The position numbers were made by a program, and so were the translations under genes. DNA of 64,000 bases, taken from contig NZ_RJVG01000008.1 in NCBI RefSeq assembly GCF_003752155.1, forward strand, positions 122,877 to 186,876, in the 5' to 3' direction. Under the pieces are notes generated by a model. It was not told where the DNA came from. It searched no databases and worked only from the letters and a program-made list of their open reading frames with translations. This DNA is from Mobilisporobacter senegalensis. GTDB lineage: Bacteria; Bacillota; Clostridia; Lachnospirales; Lachnospiraceae. Position 1 is the stretch's first letter, and each line of letters opens with the position of its first letter. Shown here in pieces: positions 1-8,408 of this stretch.

Positions 1-617
1 TGTATAAAACAAAAGAAGAAAGAAAAGAAAAGATTTATAAATTACTTGAAACGGTAGGATTAAATGCAGAACATGCCAATCGATTTGCACACGAGTTCTC
101 TGGCGGACAAAGACAAAGAATTGGGATTGCTAGAGCATTAGCAGTAGAACCTGAATTTATTGTTTGTGATGAACCGGTATCTGCATTAGATGTATCTATT
201 CAGGCACAGGTAGTAAACATGCTGGAAGATTTACAGGCGGAAAAAGGATTTACATACCTTTTTATAGCACATGATTTATCAATTGTAAAACATATCAGTA
301 ATCGTATTGGTGTTATGTACCTGGGACATCTGGTAGAATTAACAACAAGTCAGGAATTATACAAAAATCCATTGCATCCATACACTAAAACATTGCTTTC
401 AGCAATTCCGGTTGCGGATCCTAAGACAAGCAGAAGCAGAGAGCGTATTGTCTTAAATGGAGATATACCAAGTCCATTAAATCCACCTAGTGGATGTACT
501 TTTAGGACCAGGTGTCCGTATGCGACGGACATTTGTGCGAAGGAAAAACCAATATTTAGGGAATATGGCACTGAGCATTATGTAGCCTGTCATAATCTTG
601 AAAATATTAATAATTAA
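1..617 (+). CDS. oppF: Oligopeptide ABC transporter ATP-binding protein, 3' part (OppF type)
   Basis: The reading frame is open from the left edge (first full codon at base 3), so the N-terminus and Walker A lie outside the window. What remains has the ABC signature [15 protein letters not shown], Walker B ending [11 protein letters not shown] and the switch His region (FIAHDLSIV). The C-terminus has the peptide-transporter extension with [13 protein letters not shown], the Cys-rich oligopeptide_HPY tail typical of OppD/OppF. As a family member it would energise import of oligopeptides from the cytoplasmic face. oppA follows 122 bp downstream, so the locus probably runs permeases-ATPases-binding protein. 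OppD cannot be excluded from the C-terminal half alone, but the final position before oppA favours OppF. Confidence 0.9.
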   Translation, partial: YKTKEERKEKIYKLLETVGLNAEHANRFAHEFSGGQRQRIGIARALAVEPEFIVCDEPVSALDVSIQAQVVNMLEDLQAEKGFTYLFIAHDLSIVKHISNRIGVMYLGHLVELTTSQELYKNPLHPYTKTLLSAIPVADPKTSRSRERIVLNGDIPSPLNPPSGCTFRTRCPYATDICAKEKPIFREYGTEHYVACHNLENINN

Positions 618-739
618 TAGAATGTTCTTTTTAAATGTGATTTAAAATTTCAATATAAGGTTATCTTATATAATAGAAATTATTAAATAAAATTAGAGCT
701 TCTTAAATTAGGAAGACTCAATAAAAAAGGAGGAAGATT

Positions 740-2374
740 ATGAAAAAGACAAACGTAACAAAACGTCTTGCCGTGTTAATGTTATTAGTAATGGTCATTA
801 CTACAGCTTTAACTGCATGTGGCGGCAAAAAAGAAGAGGGAGCTTCTGGCGACAAATTAGAACTTAATGTACATGTTGGCCCAGAGCCAAATACAATTGA
901 TCCTGCATTAAATACTGCTGTTGATGGTGGTACTTTAATCAATCATGCATTTGAAGGATTAATGAAATTAAATGATAAAGGTGAAGTAGTAAATGGTCAG
1001 GCAGCTGATGTAAAAATAAGTGATGATCAATTAGTATATACCTTTACTCTTCGTGATGACGCGAAATGGTCTGATGGAGAAGCCGTGAAAGCTTCAGACT
1101 TTGAATATGCCTGGAGAAGAGCAGTAGATCCTGCTACAGCATCTGAATATAACTATATGCTTGGACCAGTTTTAAATGCATATGAAGTTATGGCTGGTGA
1201 AAAAGATCCTAGCGAGTTAGGTGTGAAAGCAGTTGATGAAAAAACATTTGAAGTTACATTAGCAACACCTACAACTTATTTCTTAGAAATCGCAGCATTC
1301 CCAACAACTTACCCGGTAAGAGAGGATATTGTCAGTGCTAACCCAGATACTTGGGCTACAGAACCAGAAACTTATATCGGAAATGGACCATATGTATTAG
1401 ATACTTGGGAACACCAGGCTAAAATGGTATTTGTAAAAAATGAAAACTATTATGATGTATCTAAATTAGGTCCAGATGCAATTAATTTTGTATTAATGGA
1501 TGATCAAAATACAATTCTTACAGCATTCAAGAACAATGAAATTGTATTTGGTGATGATCTTCCAAGTGAAAATATCGAAGCTATGACAGATAATGGCCTA
1601 TATATTGAAGGACAATTAGGAACTTATTTCTTATGTCTTAATGTAGAAAAAGAAGAATTTAAAGATGTGAAAGTTCGTCAGGCACTTGCATTAGCTCTTG
1701 ATAGAAATTATATTGTTGAATCAGTAGCTAAGGGTGGCCAACAACCAGCAGATACATTTGTTGCAACAGGTCTTTCTGATACTGATATTGAAAAAGAATT
1801 CCATGATACTGCAGAACCTTGGTATGATGTAAATGATTACGAAGGTAATGTAGCAAAAGCAAAACAACTTCTTGCAGAAGCTGGTTATGCTGATGGAAAA
1901 GGTTTCCCAACAATCGAATTAATGGCTAATCCAGGTCATGAAAATATTATGGAAGCTGTACAAAATATGTGGGCTGAAAACTTAGGACTTAATGTAACAA
2001 TTTCTTCTCAAGACTGGAATGTATTTATTGATACAAGAAAAGAAGGAAATTATCAAGTTGCTCGTCATGGTTGGTTAGCAGATTACAATGATCCTATTTC
2101 ATTCCTTGATATGTGGGTAACAGGCGGTGGAAATAATGATGCTCAATGGTCTAATGCAGAATATGATGCATTAATTAAGACTGTTCAAACATCTACAGAT
2201 AGAGAAGTGAGATATCAGGCAATGCATGATGCTGAAAAAATCTTGGGTGAAGAAATGCCAATCATCCCTATCTATTACTATACTGATCTTTACTTAAAAT
2301 CAGATAAGTTAGAAGGATTCTATACATCACCACTTGGATTTAAATTCTTTATGTATTCATCATTAGCTGAATAA
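740..2374 (+). CDS. oppA: Oligopeptide ABC transporter substrate-binding lipoprotein
   Basis: A 544-residue SBP_bac_5 family protein. It begins with a lipoprotein signal peptide: basic start, hydrophobic stretch, then LTAC with Cys27 as the lipidation site. A GGKKEEG linker leads into the mature domain, where the NTIDPALNT and ADVKISDDQLVYTF segments are typical of OppA. Length fits the family. A strong ribosome site (AAAAGGAGG) lies about 7 bp before the ATG. The lipoprotein captures peptides outside the membrane and hands them to the permease whose ATPase is encoded just upstream. A strong intrinsic terminator closes the operon right after the gene. The exact peptide preference cannot be read from the sequence. 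Confidence 0.95.
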   Translation: MKKTNVTKRLAVLMLLVMVITTALTACGGKKEEGASGDKLELNVHVGPEPNTIDPALNTAVDGGTLINHAFEGLMKLNDKGEVVNGQAADVKISDDQLVYTFTLRDDAKWSDGEAVKASDFEYAWRRAVDPATASEYNYMLGPVLNAYEVMAGEKDPSELGVKAVDEKTFEVTLATPTTYFLEIAAFPTTYPVREDIVSANPDTWATEPETYIGNGPYVLDTWEHQAKMVFVKNENYYDVSKLGPDAINFVLMDDQNTILTAFKNNEIVFGDDLPSENIEAMTDNGLYIEGQLGTYFLCLNVEKEEFKDVKVRQALALALDRNYIVESVAKGGQQPADTFVATGLSDTDIEKEFHDTAEPWYDVNDYEGNVAKAKQLLAEAGYADGKGFPTIELMANPGHENIMEAVQNMWAENLGLNVTISSQDWNVFIDTRKEGNYQVARHGWLADYNDPISFLDMWVTGGGNNDAQWSNAEYDALIKTVQTSTDREVRYQAMHDAEKILGEEMPIIPIYYYTDLYLKSDKLEGFYTSPLGFKFFMYSSLAE

Positions 2375-2395
2375 TAATATAGTATTATATATAGG

Positions 2396-2427
2396 AAGGT
2401 CCTTTGCGAAAGCAAAGGGCCTTTTTA
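2396..2427 (+). terminator. Intrinsic terminator after oppA
   Basis: A GC-rich stem (GGTCCTTTGC / GCAAAGGGCC) with a GAAA tetraloop is followed by TTTTT. It ends the opp transcript 22 bp after the oppA stop. Confidence 0.95.
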
Positions 2428-2449
2428 ATAGGAATAATATAGGAATCTC

Positions 2450-2478
2450 TTGCATTCGTTTGGTAAATAGTGTAGAAT
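2450..2478 (+). promoter_or_regulatory. SigA-type promoter for the hemerythrin gene
   Basis: TTGCAT and TAGAAT are separated by 17 bp, giving a leader of about 60 nt before the hemerythrin ATG. Confidence 0.6.
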
Positions 2479-2545
2479 TAACACACAAATGTCAGAGAGT
2501 GAAATAAACGGATATGTTTAATACGAATGAAGGGAGAAATAAGAT

Positions 2546-2935
2546 ATGTTTGAAATGAAAGATGAGTTTTTAACAGGAATTGAGTTAATTGATGATGAGC
2601 ACAGAGAATTGTTTCGAATCGCTCAAACTGCCATGGATTTGTATCAGGATGAATATGTGGCAGATAAATATGACCATATTATTGAAATTCTTAAAGAATT
2701 AAAAGCTTATGCTATAAAGCATTTTGCTGATGAAGAGGCTTATATGGAGAGTATCCAGTATAAGAGATTATTTACCCAGAAAATAGAGCATAATGCGTTT
2801 GTTGAAAAATTGAATGAATTTGACCTTGATAAGATTGATGAAAATCAGGAGGGTGCTATTTTAGATTTATTAAACTTTTTAAATGATTGGTTAGTAAATC
2901 ACATTCTTGAAAAAGACAAGCTTATTTCACAGTAA
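2546..2935 (+). CDS. Bacteriohemerythrin with one substituted iron ligand
   Basis: A 129-residue single-domain hemerythrin, the usual length for bacteriohemerythrins. Expected di-iron ligands are visible: His19 (IDDEHREL), His59 and Glu63 (KHFADEE), His82 (EHNAF), His119 and Asp124 (NHILEKDK). The family normally has His-x3-His in the third helix (HKKEH). Here the first of that pair is Gln78 (QKIEH, codon CAG), so one terminal iron ligand is changed. Known members bind O2 or sense it; in anaerobes a role in oxygen scavenging or transport is usual. The gene is monocistronic, with its own promoter and terminator. Whether it still binds a normal di-iron centre is open. Confidence 0.88.
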   Translation: MFEMKDEFLTGIELIDDEHRELFRIAQTAMDLYQDEYVADKYDHIIEILKELKAYAIKHFADEEAYMESIQYKRLFTQKIEHNAFVEKLNEFDLDKIDENQEGAILDLLNFLNDWLVNHILEKDKLISQ

Positions 2936-2983
2936 ATTAATTAAGTGCTAATATATAGAAAGATGTGTTAATATATACGATAA

Positions 2984-3021
2984 AAATCGGAAAACTTGTG
3001 TATAATGTTTTCCGATTTTTT
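2984..3021 (+). terminator. Intrinsic terminator after the hemerythrin gene
   Basis: The inverted repeat AATCGGAAAAC / GTTTTCCGATT ends in a TTTTTTAT run. The following two-component promoter begins directly after it. Confidence 0.85.
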
Positions 3022-3027
3022 ATATCT

Positions 3028-3060
3028 CTTCATATTATCTTCATAATTTTCTGGTAGGAT
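3028..3060 (+). promoter_or_regulatory. Direct-repeat operator plus -10 box of the two-component operon
   Basis: Two 11-bp direct repeats (CTTCATATTAT then CTTCATAATTT, 9/11 identical) are followed by an extended -10 box (TGG-TAGGAT, 3055-3060). There is no TTGACA -35; the second repeat sits in its place, as expected for activation by an OmpR-family regulator. The same arrangement recurs at 5271-5303. Confidence 0.6.
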
Positions 3061-3155
3061 GGAATAAAGAGATATATTAATTATAGATAATATATTAATG
3101 CAGATCAAAATTCAAAAATAACGGATTTGCTTATGTAAAAATTTGTGAGGGACTT

Positions 3156-3854
3156 ATGAGTGATAAAAAACAGAAAATATTGATTGTGGATGATGAACAA
3201 AAAATAGTAGAGGCAGTAAAGGCTTACCTGGAAAATAGTAATTATGAGGTGATCACAGCATCAGATGGAGAGGATGCTCTAATACAATTTGAAAAATATT
3301 ATCCGGATTTAGTAATACTTGATCTTATGTTACCTAAGATTTCAGGGGAAGAGGTATGCAGAATGATTCGTAGAAAATCCCGGGTACCAATTATAATGCT
3401 TACAGCCAAAGTAAACGAAGATGATAAAATAACTGGTTTTCACATTGGGGCAGATGATTACCTGACAAAACCCTTTAGCCCAAGAGAGCTGGTCGTAAGA
3501 GTTCAGAGTCTGCTTCGCCGCTGCTCAGAGGGAATTTCACCATTATTTAGTATAATGAACTGGAATAATGATGATTTAATCATTGATTTAACAAAATTAA
3601 AGGTCCAAAAGAGTGGTAAGGAAATTAACTTAACTCCAAATGAGTTTAGAATATTATCTGTATTAGTAAAGTATCCCAATAAAGTATTTACAAGGGATGA
3701 GTTAATTGAAGTTGCACTGGGATTTGATTTTGAAGGATTTGAGAGAACAATAGATTCCCATATCAAGAATTTAAGAAGTAAGATTGAGGATAATAGTTCT
3801 AATCCCAAATATATAGTAACTGTGAGAGGAATTGGCTATAAATTTGAAGGATAG
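3156..3854 (+). CDS. OmpR/PhoB-family response regulator
   Basis: 232 residues with an N-terminal receiver domain: acidic pair Asp12-Asp13, phospho-acceptor Asp56 (ILDLMLP), Thr83 and Lys105 (LTKPFSP). A C-terminal winged-helix DNA-binding domain follows (INLTPNEFRIL to SKYIVTVRGIGYKF-like ending). Length and layout are standard. The histidine kinase starts 19 bp downstream, so both belong to one transcript. The ribosome site is weak (GTGAGGGA). Direct repeats with 11-bp spacing upstream of this gene and of the FtrD-like gene suggest that it controls its own operon and the two following membrane-protein genes. The signal sensed is unknown. Confidence 0.93.
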   Translation: MSDKKQKILIVDDEQKIVEAVKAYLENSNYEVITASDGEDALIQFEKYYPDLVILDLMLPKISGEEVCRMIRRKSRVPIIMLTAKVNEDDKITGFHIGADDYLTKPFSPRELVVRVQSLLRRCSEGISPLFSIMNWNNDDLIIDLTKLKVQKSGKEINLTPNEFRILSVLVKYPNKVFTRDELIEVALGFDFEGFERTIDSHIKNLRSKIEDNSSNPKYIVTVRGIGYKFEG

Positions 3855-3873
3855 GGAATTTAGGAGGAATACC

Positions 3874-5268
3874 ATGAAGATAAGCCTGAAAGTAAAGCTG
3901 ACAATTTCATACGTTTTAATCTCATTATTCCTGGTATTCTCTCTTTTATTTGCGGCCAGGTATATGATTAATAATCAATTTGAATATTACGTGAAGAAAA
4001 ATCAAAATGAAAATGCAAGGCTTATTTCAGAACAGGTAGTAAAGGCATTTAAACAGGCAGAAGGGATTCCTTCCAATGAAACTTTGATAAATATCGGTGA
4101 TATGGCATTGGAAAAGGGATTTATACTTCGAATCTATAATACTTCTGGGAATATGATCTGGTGCATGGATCTGGTAGACAATGCAAGCTGCGGTACGATG
4201 CTTCATAATATAGAAAATAATATGAAGAGTATATATCCTAATTTTGATGGGAAATATGTTGAGACGAACTTTTTAATTAAAGATAGTGAAACCGTATTAG
4301 GAACTATTAATTTAGGACATTATGGCCCATTTTATTTTGGTGACAGTGAAGTGCAGTTTCTAAAAATCATGAATCAGGTGTTTTTATTTGGTGCCATAGC
4401 TGCATTGTTCATCGCCATATGTTTGGGCTTTTTAATGGCAAGTAGAATAACAAGGCCAATTCATAGAATAATTGATCAGACACATGAAATGGAACAGGGA
4501 AAATATAAACATCTGATAGATATATCAACCAATACATTGGAACTATCAACGATGATTCAAAGTGTAAATAGTCTAGCCACGACCTTGGAACGTCAAAGTA
4601 TCATAAGAAAAAATTTAGCTAGAAATTACGCCCATGAAATAAGAACTCCATTAGCTTCCCTTAGGTCCAATCTGGAGGCTATGATTGATGGAATCTGGGA
4701 GCCAACAAAAGAAAGACTGGAAAGCTGTAACGAAGAAATTTTACGGCTCACCAGAATGATTGGTGATATTGACAAATTGGTTGCAATTGAAGATGAGAAT
4801 TTAATTTTAACCAAGGAAAAGTTTGATTTATTGGAATTGATTCACCAGATAACTATGAATTTTGATTCTTTATTATTAGAGAAAAAGATTGATTTAATAA
4901 TTCTTGGCAAATCAAGTATGATATATGCAGATAAGGATAAGATAGGCCAGGTGCTGATAAATCTTATTTCTAATGGAATTAAATATTCCAATGATTATGG
5001 AAAAATAATCATTCAGATTAATCAGGATAAAGAGAAAACAGAACTTATTATAGAAGATACGGGAATAGGGATGGCACAAGAGGAACTCCCATTGATTTTT
5101 GAACATCTGTATCGAACAGATAAATCACGTTCCAGTTCTACTGGCGGCAGTGGGATTGGTTTAGCAGTAGTAAAAGCAATTATAGATGCTCATAATGGTA
5201 AAATTTCTGTCACGAGTGTACTGGGAAAAGGAAGCACTTTTCTTGTAAGCCTTCCAAATAATTTTTAA
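3874..5268 (+). CDS. Membrane sensor histidine kinase
   Basis: 464 residues. The ATG at 3874 is chosen because AGGAGG lies 6 bp upstream; an earlier in-frame ATG at 3832 overlaps the regulator gene and lacks a ribosome site. Order: TM helix about 10-31, an external sensor of about 130 residues containing two Cys (WCMD and SCGTM), TM helix about 165-190, HAMP, HisKA with phospho-His254 (AHEIRTPL), and HATPase_c with N box (LISNGIKYS), G1 (EDTGIGM) and G2 (GGSGIGLAV). It phosphorylates the adjacent regulator. The two extracytoplasmic Cys could sense redox state or metal, but that is only inference. Confidence 0.93.
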   Translation: MKISLKVKLTISYVLISLFLVFSLLFAARYMINNQFEYYVKKNQNENARLISEQVVKAFKQAEGIPSNETLINIGDMALEKGFILRIYNTSGNMIWCMDLVDNASCGTMLHNIENNMKSIYPNFDGKYVETNFLIKDSETVLGTINLGHYGPFYFGDSEVQFLKIMNQVFLFGAIAALFIAICLGFLMASRITRPIHRIIDQTHEMEQGKYKHLIDISTNTLELSTMIQSVNSLATTLERQSIIRKNLARNYAHEIRTPLASLRSNLEAMIDGIWEPTKERLESCNEEILRLTRMIGDIDKLVAIEDENLILTKEKFDLLELIHQITMNFDSLLLEKKIDLIILGKSSMIYADKDKIGQVLINLISNGIKYSNDYGKIIIQINQDKEKTELIIEDTGIGMAQEELPLIFEHLYRTDKSRSSSTGGSGIGLAVVKAIIDAHNGKISVTSVLGKGSTFLVSLPNNF

Positions 5269-5270
5269 AT

Positions 5271-5303
5271 CTCCATAATAAATTCATAATTATAATCTAT
5301 AGT
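5271..5303 (+). promoter_or_regulatory. Second copy of the direct-repeat operator, before the FtrD-like gene
   Basis: Repeats CTCCATAATAA and ATTCATAATTA (8/11 identical) abut each other and are followed by TATAGT at 5298-5303. From the start of the second repeat to the -10 box is 16 bp, the same as at 3039-3055 upstream of the regulator. Confidence 0.55.
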
Positions 5304-5374
5304 AAAATAAGGCTGAAAGAAATCTGTCAACTTTGAGTTATGTTCACAAAAATAATTAATAAAGGGAGATAATT

Positions 5375-5926
5375 ATGGAGAAAAAATCAAGAAATAAGAA
5401 GAATAATAATTTAATGTATGCTGCAATGGGGATTGCACTGATAGCTGTACTTGTTAATTTTTTACCTGATAAAAATAAGAAACCTGATCCTAAAAGTGTT
5501 GTATCAGATAATAGTATTCAAAATCCTGTTGACAATGTAGTTAAAGTGACATTAAATGAAGATGGGAATATGGCCATACCTCTTTCTGACATAACAGAAG
5601 ATGCTACTTTTTATAGTTATGATAATGATGGACTTAATATGGAAGTAATTGCAATTAAGGCATCTGATGGTTCTATTAGAACTGCATTTAATACATGTCA
5701 GGTCTGTTTTGGATCTGGACTTGCATATTATGAGCAGGAGGGGGATAAGCTGGTTTGTCAAAACTGTGGGAATCAATTTACTGCGGATGAGGTAGAGTTA
5801 ATAAAAGGTGGATGCAACCCTGTTCCTATCAATGAAGATGTAAAAGATATTACAGATTCAGAAATTCTAATCTCAAAGGCATTTTTAGATGAAAATAAAG
5901 TTATATTCGAAAATTGGAAGAGATAA
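5375..5926 (+). CDS. FtrD-like (DUF2318) membrane-anchored Cys-cluster protein
   Basis: 183 residues. A single N-terminal membrane segment (about 14-29, after a Lys/Asn-rich start) anchors a C-terminal domain with Cys108-x2-Cys111 (CQVC), Cys128-x2-Cys131 (CQNC) and Cys147 (GGCNPVP). This spacing matches the DUF2318/FtrD-like family, described as iron-sulfur or metal-binding membrane proteins associated with Ftr/P19-type iron uptake. No permease of that system is next to it here. Instead it is followed by a DUF1624 protein and preceded by a two-component system with a shared operator. A role in metal or redox chemistry at the outer face of the membrane is likely; the substrate is unknown. Confidence 0.8.
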   Translation: MEKKSRNKKNNNLMYAAMGIALIAVLVNFLPDKNKKPDPKSVVSDNSIQNPVDNVVKVTLNEDGNMAIPLSDITEDATFYSYDNDGLNMEVIAIKASDGSIRTAFNTCQVCFGSGLAYYEQEGDKLVCQNCGNQFTADEVELIKGGCNPVPINEDVKDITDSEILISKAFLDENKVIFENWKR

Positions 5927-5943
5927 TAATAGGTGGTATGAAC

Positions 5944-6699
5944 ATGGGAGACGGTTATAAAAAAAGAGTACATCTGATTGATGAAATTCGAGGAATATTA
6001 ATAATATATGTGGTTTTATATCACTTGCTTTATGATGTATCCCAAATATTCTGGGTAGGAAGCATTGATTGGATGTATAGCCCATGGATGAACATACTTC
6101 GCAATACAATGACAGGAACACTGATTGTAATATCAGGTATATCCTGTGAATTTTCAAGGAATAATGGAAAGCGTGGATTAAAGATATTTGGAATTGGAAT
6201 GATTCTTACTGTAATAACGGCACTCTTTATACCATCAGAATTGATTGTATTTGGAATCCTTCATTTCTTTGGTATATCCATATTGATATATACTCTCTTA
6301 AGATATATATTAGCAAAAGTTCCTATATTGCCAGGTATCATAGGATCAATATATTTATATTTTTCAACATATCATCTTTATGAGGGGTATATTGGGATAA
6401 TAGCTAAAATACCAGTAACCTTGCCGGAACAGATTAAGAATTATAAAATTTTTTATCCCATCGGTTTTCCGGTGGAGGGAGTATACTCAGCAGATTATTA
6501 TCCATTAATTCCGTGGATTTTCCTTTTATTTGCGGGTACTTTTCTGGGACGATATATTAGGAGAGGTAATTTGCCGGCAATAGCTTATAAGGAACATTCT
6601 AAGTCACTTTCTGTTATTGGAAGGCATACCTTATTCATTTATTTAATTCATCAACCTCTGATTTATGGAATATTATATATATTATATAACATTAAGTGA
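5944..6699 (+). CDS. DUF1624 / heparan-alpha-glucosaminide N-acetyltransferase-like membrane protein
   Basis: 251 residues from the ATG at 5944, which has AGGTGG 7 bp upstream; ATGs at 5914 and 5938 are in frame but overlap the previous gene or sit on the ribosome site. It has about seven hydrophobic helices and the N-terminal motif LIDEIRGILIIYVVLYHLLYD (shown as LIDEIRG...YHLLYD), diagnostic of the DUF1624 family of membrane acyltransferase-like proteins. The gene is 17 bp after the FtrD-like gene and is co-transcribed with it. Bacterial members are poorly characterised; acetyl transfer to an exported glycan is possible but not shown by the sequence. Confidence 0.78.
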   Translation: MGDGYKKRVHLIDEIRGILIIYVVLYHLLYDVSQIFWVGSIDWMYSPWMNILRNTMTGTLIVISGISCEFSRNNGKRGLKIFGIGMILTVITALFIPSELIVFGILHFFGISILIYTLLRYILAKVPILPGIIGSIYLYFSTYHLYEGYIGIIAKIPVTLPEQIKNYKIFYPIGFPVEGVYSADYYPLIPWIFLLFAGTFLGRYIRRGNLPAIAYKEHSKSLSVIGRHTLFIYLIHQPLIYGILYILYNIK

Positions 6700-6720
6700 A
6701 ACTTAAAAGTTAACTTATAC

Positions 6721-6786
6721 AATATAAGAAGATCTATGCTCTCCTCAAAAAGTACATTATTGAGAGAATATAGATCTTCTTATATT
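6721..6786 (+). terminator. Strong hairpin after the DUF1624 gene
   Basis: A 17-bp perfect stem (AATATAAGAAGATCTAT / ATAGATCTTCTTATATT) is extended by CTCTC/GAGAG. The U-run is poor (ATTATTC), so it may act as a terminator or as a transcript-stabilising hairpin. Confidence 0.6.
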
Positions 6787-6795
6787 ATTCATAAT

Positions 6796-6945
6796 CAGGT
6801 AATTGCGAAACTAATAAATATTCTAAATTTGTGATACAACTCATACAAATTCCTCCGCTCCAACGCTCCATCCGCTTAACTTCCGCTCCGGAATTGTATT
6901 TTTTGTATCACAAATAACCAAAGTTTTAGAATTTCGCAATTGACT
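6796..6945. repeat. ~150-bp imperfect palindrome with CCGCTCC-repeat centre
   Basis: Outer arms pair over about 45 nt (AATTGCGAAA...TTTGTGATACAA against TTGTATCACAAAT...TTTCGCAATT), then ATACAAATTCC pairs with GGAATTGTAT. The centre holds several CCGCTCC-like units. It contains no gene and lies in the 414-bp gap before the MFS gene. Confidence 0.75.
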
Positions 6946-6981
6946 AATTGTTCATAATGGCTTTCTGATCTCTTTGACAGA

Positions 6982-7040
6982 TAAGTTTAATTAAAATTCA
7001 TCTATGACTTAAACCATGGATGAATTAAGTTTTACTTTAT
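6982..7040. repeat. Dispersed hairpin element, copy 1
   Basis: Stem TTCATCTATG / CATGGATGAA is flanked by the arm AATTAAGTTTTACTTTAT, which is shared with copies 3 and 4. This is the most diverged of four copies in the window (others at 10800, 26225 and 53196). Confidence 0.65.
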
Positions 7041-7113
7041 GATATACTGCTTTTATAAGCAATTTCATTTGCTTGTAAATGGTTAAAAAATTATAGGTTG
7101 GAGGAGTATAGGG

Positions 7114-8394
7114 ATGAAGCTAAATTATACACGTACTTTTTTTATGGGTCTTGCATTTCTATCAATTTGTGCATTTTGGCAGCTATATGATAATGTTATT
7201 CCACTAATTCTAAAGAATACTTTCGGATTGAAAGAGACGGTAACCGGTACGGTAATGGCACTGGATAATGTTCTAGCTATATTCCTGCTTCCTATCTTTG
7301 GAGCACTCAGTGACAAAACTAATACTTCATTGGGAAAGCGAACTCCTTTCATTATTATAGGAACATTAATTTCTGTCATATTTATGATAATTCTTCCGGT
7401 TGCAGATAAAGGGAATAACTTTATATTGTTTGTTGGGGCCCTGTTTATCTTATTAATTGGAATGGGATCTTATCGTTCTCCGGCAGTAGCATTAATGCCT
7501 GATTTAACTCCTAAACCATTAAGAAGTAAAGCAAATGCAATCATTAACCTAATGGGAGCAGCAGGTGGTATCTATACACTTATCATGATTAAATTATTAG
7601 TGAATAATGAAGTGCGTCCGGATTATCTGCCGGTGTACATATCCATTGGATTATTAATGGTAACAGCAGTGATAGTCCTTGTTTTAACAATCAGGGAAAA
7701 GAAGCTGCTTAGTGAAATGGCATTAAGTGATTCAGATAATATTGAAAAAATAGAAGAATTGGATAATGATGAAAATCAGGATTTAAACGCTGATGTGAAA
7801 AAAAGCTTAATTTTATTATTGCTATCCATATTTTTGTGGTTCACTGCATATAATGCAGTTACAACAGCATTTTCCAGATATGCAGGAGAAGTCTGGGGCT
7901 TACATGGTGGAAGCTATGCAAATAACTTATTGGTGGCCACAGGAGCCGCTATTATATCATATATTCCAATAGGCATTATTTCCAGCAGGATTGGAAGGAA
8001 AAAGACAATATTAACAGGTATTATATTAATCACCATATCTTACATAGCCGGTAGTTTATTTACCAATTATTCTCCATTGATCAATATTGTATTTGCTCTT
8101 ACAGGAATTGGCTGGGCATCGATTAATGTCAATTCCTATCCAATGGTGGTGGAGATGAGTAAGGGGGCTGATGTTGGAAAATATACAGGTTTGTATTATA
8201 CCTTTTCCATGGCAGCTCAAACTGTCACACCAATACTTTCCGGATTCTTTTTAGAACACATCTCCTATAGAACCTTATTTCCTTATGCGGTGGTTTTCTC
8301 CGTAATGTCTTTTTCTACTATGTTTTTTGTAAAACATGGGGATGTAAAACCCATAAAGAAAACGGTTTTAGAAAATTTTGATATTGACGATTGA
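7114..8394 (+). CDS. MFS transporter (GPH/SLC45-like)
   Basis: 426 residues with about 12 hydrophobic helices. The loop after the second helix carries GALSDKTNTSLGKRTPFI, the conserved D-(R/K)-x-G-(R/K)-R motif of MFS carriers. A long acidic central loop (residues about 195-225) separates the two halves, and the second half has SSRIGRKKT. GPH/SLC45-like members carry sugars or glycosides. A strong GGAGG site lies 8-12 bp before the ATG. The glycerophosphodiesterase gene starts 14 bp after the stop, so the two are co-transcribed; a glycerophosphodiester or related substrate is possible but unproven. Confidence 0.85.
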   Translation: MKLNYTRTFFMGLAFLSICAFWQLYDNVIPLILKNTFGLKETVTGTVMALDNVLAIFLLPIFGALSDKTNTSLGKRTPFIIIGTLISVIFMIILPVADKGNNFILFVGALFILLIGMGSYRSPAVALMPDLTPKPLRSKANAIINLMGAAGGIYTLIMIKLLVNNEVRPDYLPVYISIGLLMVTAVIVLVLTIREKKLLSEMALSDSDNIEKIEELDNDENQDLNADVKKSLILLLLSIFLWFTAYNAVTTAFSRYAGEVWGLHGGSYANNLLVATGAAIISYIPIGIISSRIGRKKTILTGIILITISYIAGSLFTNYSPLINIVFALTGIGWASINVNSYPMVVEMSKGADVGKYTGLYYTFSMAAQTVTPILSGFFLEHISYRTLFPYAVVFSVMSFSTMFFVKHGDVKPIKKTVLENFDIDD

Positions 8395-8408
8395 CATGGA
8401 GGTTAAGT

